Shown here in pieces: positions 6,238 through 7,912 of a stretch of 7,912 nt of DNA. The notes beneath the pieces were generated by a model. It ran no database searches. It saw nothing but the letters and a program-made list of their open reading frames with translations, and was not told the origin of the DNA. The position numbers and the translations under genes were made by a program. Origin of the DNA: Colimorpha sp034178965 (GTDB lineage: Bacteria; Bacteroidota; Bacteroidia; Bacteroidales; P3). The stretch lies in contig JAXFQM010000014.1 of NCBI GenBank assembly GCA_034178965.1, forward strand, positions 1 to 7,912, read 5' to 3'. Position 1 is the first letter of the stretch, and each line of letters starts with the position of its first letter.

Positions 6238-7527
6238 ATGGCTATGAATGGCCCCCTAAAAGATACCACGGCAGCCTCCGTCTCCAGTTCCACGCAATAT
6301 TCGTTGCGCGCCGATGCCGGCAAGGAGACTGTTGAACAGTACGAACAACGCATCACCGAGCGGGCTAAAAGCCTCTTTGTGGAATACGGCTACACTGCAC
6401 TAAACCACGTGGGTGAGGAACTTTGCGGCGACAACGTGGAATTCCACAACGACGACGATGGCACCACGCTGGTGCTGGCCGACGGCCTCGGTAGCGGGGT
6501 GAAGGCAAACATTCTTTCCACGCTGACCAGCAAAATCCTCTGCACATTGGTAAGATACGACGTGCCCATAGAAGAGTGCATCGAAACCATCATTGACACA
6601 CTTCCCGTGGACAAATTGCGCGGCGTGGCATACAGCACTTTCAGCGTCATACACATCAACAACAAGGGTGACGGATACCTCTTCGAGTTCGACAACCCGC
6701 AGGCCATCTGCTACCACGACGGCCGCTGCATGGACCTCCCGCGCATTAAGGTGACTTACAAAGAAAGGAGTATCTATAAAAGCGACCTGCATCTTGCCAA
6801 GGACGACATCGTCTTGGTGATGAGCGATGGAACCATACATGCCGGCGTAGGACAAATATTGAACTTCGGCTGGGAACGGCCCGAGATTATCGAACATCTG
6901 AACCAAAACATACAACCCAACATGAGCGCGCGCTGCGTGGCAAACCTCTTGTGCAGCGCCTGCAACGACCTATACCTTTCCAAACCCGGAGACGACACTA
7001 CAGTAGCCGCCGTCAAGTTGCGCGAAGAACTCCCCGTAAACCTCATGGTGGGTCCACCTGTTGACAAGGAAAAGGACGACTTTTATGTGCAACGCTTTCT
7101 CTCTGGACCAGGCCTAAAGGTGGTGTGCGGAGGCACCAGCAGCCAAATTGTCGCCCGCTACCTAAAGGAACCGCTGAAGACCAGTTATAACTTTCCCGAC
7201 AAGAACGTGCCGCCTATTGGCTTCATCAAAGGGGTGGACTTGGTGACGGAGGGTGTCATCACGCTGCGGGTGCTCTTGGATTTGAGCGAGAAATACGTCT
7301 CCTACACCGACCTAACGCCAAAGAATTTCCTAAAAAGTGACGGCGCATCGCTGCTTGCCGACATCTTGTTCGAGAAAGCCAGCAGCGTCACTTTCTTCGT
7401 GGGACAGAACATCAACAAAGCCCACCAGGGACTACCGATAGACATCACCATGAAGATGAAAATAGTGGAGCGCCTGGCCGACAACCTCAAGAAGATGGGG
7501 AAAAAAGTAGTAGTGTATTACGACTAA
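6238..7527 (+). CDS. SpoIIE/PP2C-type Ser/Thr protein phosphatase
   Basis: A 429-residue protein. Residues 45-262 form a SpoIIE-type PP2C phosphatase domain with metal-binding acidic motifs: LADGLGSGVKAN (80-91), IVLVMSDGTIHAG (191-203) and KPGDDTTVAAVKL (249-261). GD of ELCGDN (64-65) is probably the first motif. The key aspartates are D65, D82, D197 and D252/D253. Such enzymes dephosphorylate Ser/Thr on partner proteins, often anti-sigma-factor antagonists. Residues about 265-429 form a second domain that I do not recognise; it includes VVCGGTSSQIVARYL (295-309) and ends in GKKVVVYYD. No transmembrane or sensor domain is visible, so input probably comes from the HydS-like protein, whose stop codon lies 4 bases upstream. 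The ATG at 6238 is the first after that stop; a second Met at 6244 is an alternative start. Substrate unknown. Confidence 0.85.
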   Translation: MAMNGPLKDTTAASVSSSTQYSLRADAGKETVEQYEQRITERAKSLFVEYGYTALNHVGEELCGDNVEFHNDDDGTTLVLADGLGSGVKANILSTLTSKILCTLVRYDVPIEECIETIIDTLPVDKLRGVAYSTFSVIHINNKGDGYLFEFDNPQAICYHDGRCMDLPRIKVTYKERSIYKSDLHLAKDDIVLVMSDGTIHAGVGQILNFGWERPEIIEHLNQNIQPNMSARCVANLLCSACNDLYLSKPGDDTTVAAVKLREELPVNLMVGPPVDKEKDDFYVQRFLSGPGLKVVCGGTSSQIVARYLKEPLKTSYNFPDKNVPPIGFIKGVDLVTEGVITLRVLLDLSEKYVSYTDLTPKNFLKSDGASLLADILFEKASSVTFFVGQNINKAHQGLPIDITMKMKIVERLADNLKKMGKKVVVYYD

Positions 7528-7582
7528 CCAAATAAAATATGGCTGATTGGCGACCCAACCAGCAAAAAAACGCATAACGATT

Positions 7583-7912
7583 ATGGAAAAAGTTTTCGAC
7601 ACCAACGTTCAGCTTGTAAAATACAATGTGCTGAAAGAAGTGATGAAGAAAGCAGATGATGGCACCTTGAAGGATGCCTATCTGGACATACCCAAGACGT
7701 TGGCACCAGGTCCGAAGGCAACCATCCGATGCTGCGTATACAAGGAACGCGCCATCCTGCAAGAGCGGGTGCGCATGGCCATGGGGGGCGATCCCCTGAA
7801 CCCCAACCCCGTAGAAGTTATTGACGTGGCCTGCGACGAATGCCCCATGGGCGGCATGTATGTCACCTCGGCCTGCCGCGGATGCCTGCAACACAACTGC
7901 GAGACTGTGTGC
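7583..7912 (+). CDS. N-terminus of a probable monomeric [FeFe]-hydrogenase (truncated by window edge)
   Basis: 110 codons run open to the right edge. The N-terminus (VFDTNVQLVKYNVLKEV, then TIRCCVYKERAILQERVRMAMGG) and the following Cys-rich stretch (C84, C87, C98, C101, C106, C110, in ACDECPMGG and SACRGCLQHNCETVC) resemble the start of stand-alone [FeFe]-hydrogenases of the group B type, whose ferredoxin-like clusters and H-domain come further on. The H-cluster motifs would lie outside the window, so catalytic function is inferred. The ATG follows an A-rich leader, 55 bases after the phosphatase stop. No separate TAnnTTTG promoter is seen in that gap, so it is probably part of the same operon. 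It would be the effector enzyme whose amount or activity the sensor and phosphatase upstream control. Another ferredoxin-type oxidoreductase is the main alternative. Confidence 0.7.
   Translation, partial: MEKVFDTNVQLVKYNVLKEVMKKADDGTLKDAYLDIPKTLAPGPKATIRCCVYKERAILQERVRMAMGGDPLNPNPVEVIDVACDECPMGGMYVTSACRGCLQHNCETVC

Overview
The window looks like a chromosomal segment from an anaerobic Bacteroidota, most likely a Prevotella-like member of the Bacteroidales. This rests on Bacteroidetes-type -7 promoter elements (TAnnTTTG), A-rich translation starts without Shine-Dalgarno sequences, moderate-GC coding DNA between AT-rich spacers, and the gene content. All credible genes lie on the + strand. The genus is an inference.

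Layout. The left edge (1-160) holds a possible C-terminal gene tail and a perfect 13-bp terminator hairpin. Next is about 420 bases of AT-rich DNA (161-581) with one good promoter and a nest of inverted repeats but no convincing gene. An 895-residue protein (582-3269) follows, related to the N-terminal and middle parts of pyruvate phosphate dikinase (PPDK). It keeps a phosphohistidine-type His but lacks the PEP/pyruvate-binding barrel. A spacer with terminator-like structure leads to rex (3442-4104), a redox (NADH/NAD+) sensing repressor. After rex comes a tight cluster: a 96-residue thioredoxin-fold [2Fe-2S] protein (4238-4528), a sensory-type [FeFe]-hydrogenase with a PAS domain (4530-6233), a SpoIIE/PP2C-type phosphatase (6238-7527), and the start of a Cys-rich protein that resembles the N-terminus of a monomeric [FeFe]-hydrogenase (7583 to the window edge).

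How it may work. The cluster reads as a redox/H2 signalling unit. The HydS-like protein carries a complete set of H-cluster cysteines, but the usual proton-transfer Cys is Ala, as in sensory group C hydrogenases. A PAS domain follows its iron-sulfur domains, and a Ser/Thr phosphatase gene sits 4 bases downstream. The last gene probably encodes a catalytic hydrogenase. Rex probably links transcription to NADH level: the same 11-mer, TATTTTATCGA, occurs in the rex leader and at the -33 region of the hydrogenase promoter. These functional links are inference from order, motifs and spacing.
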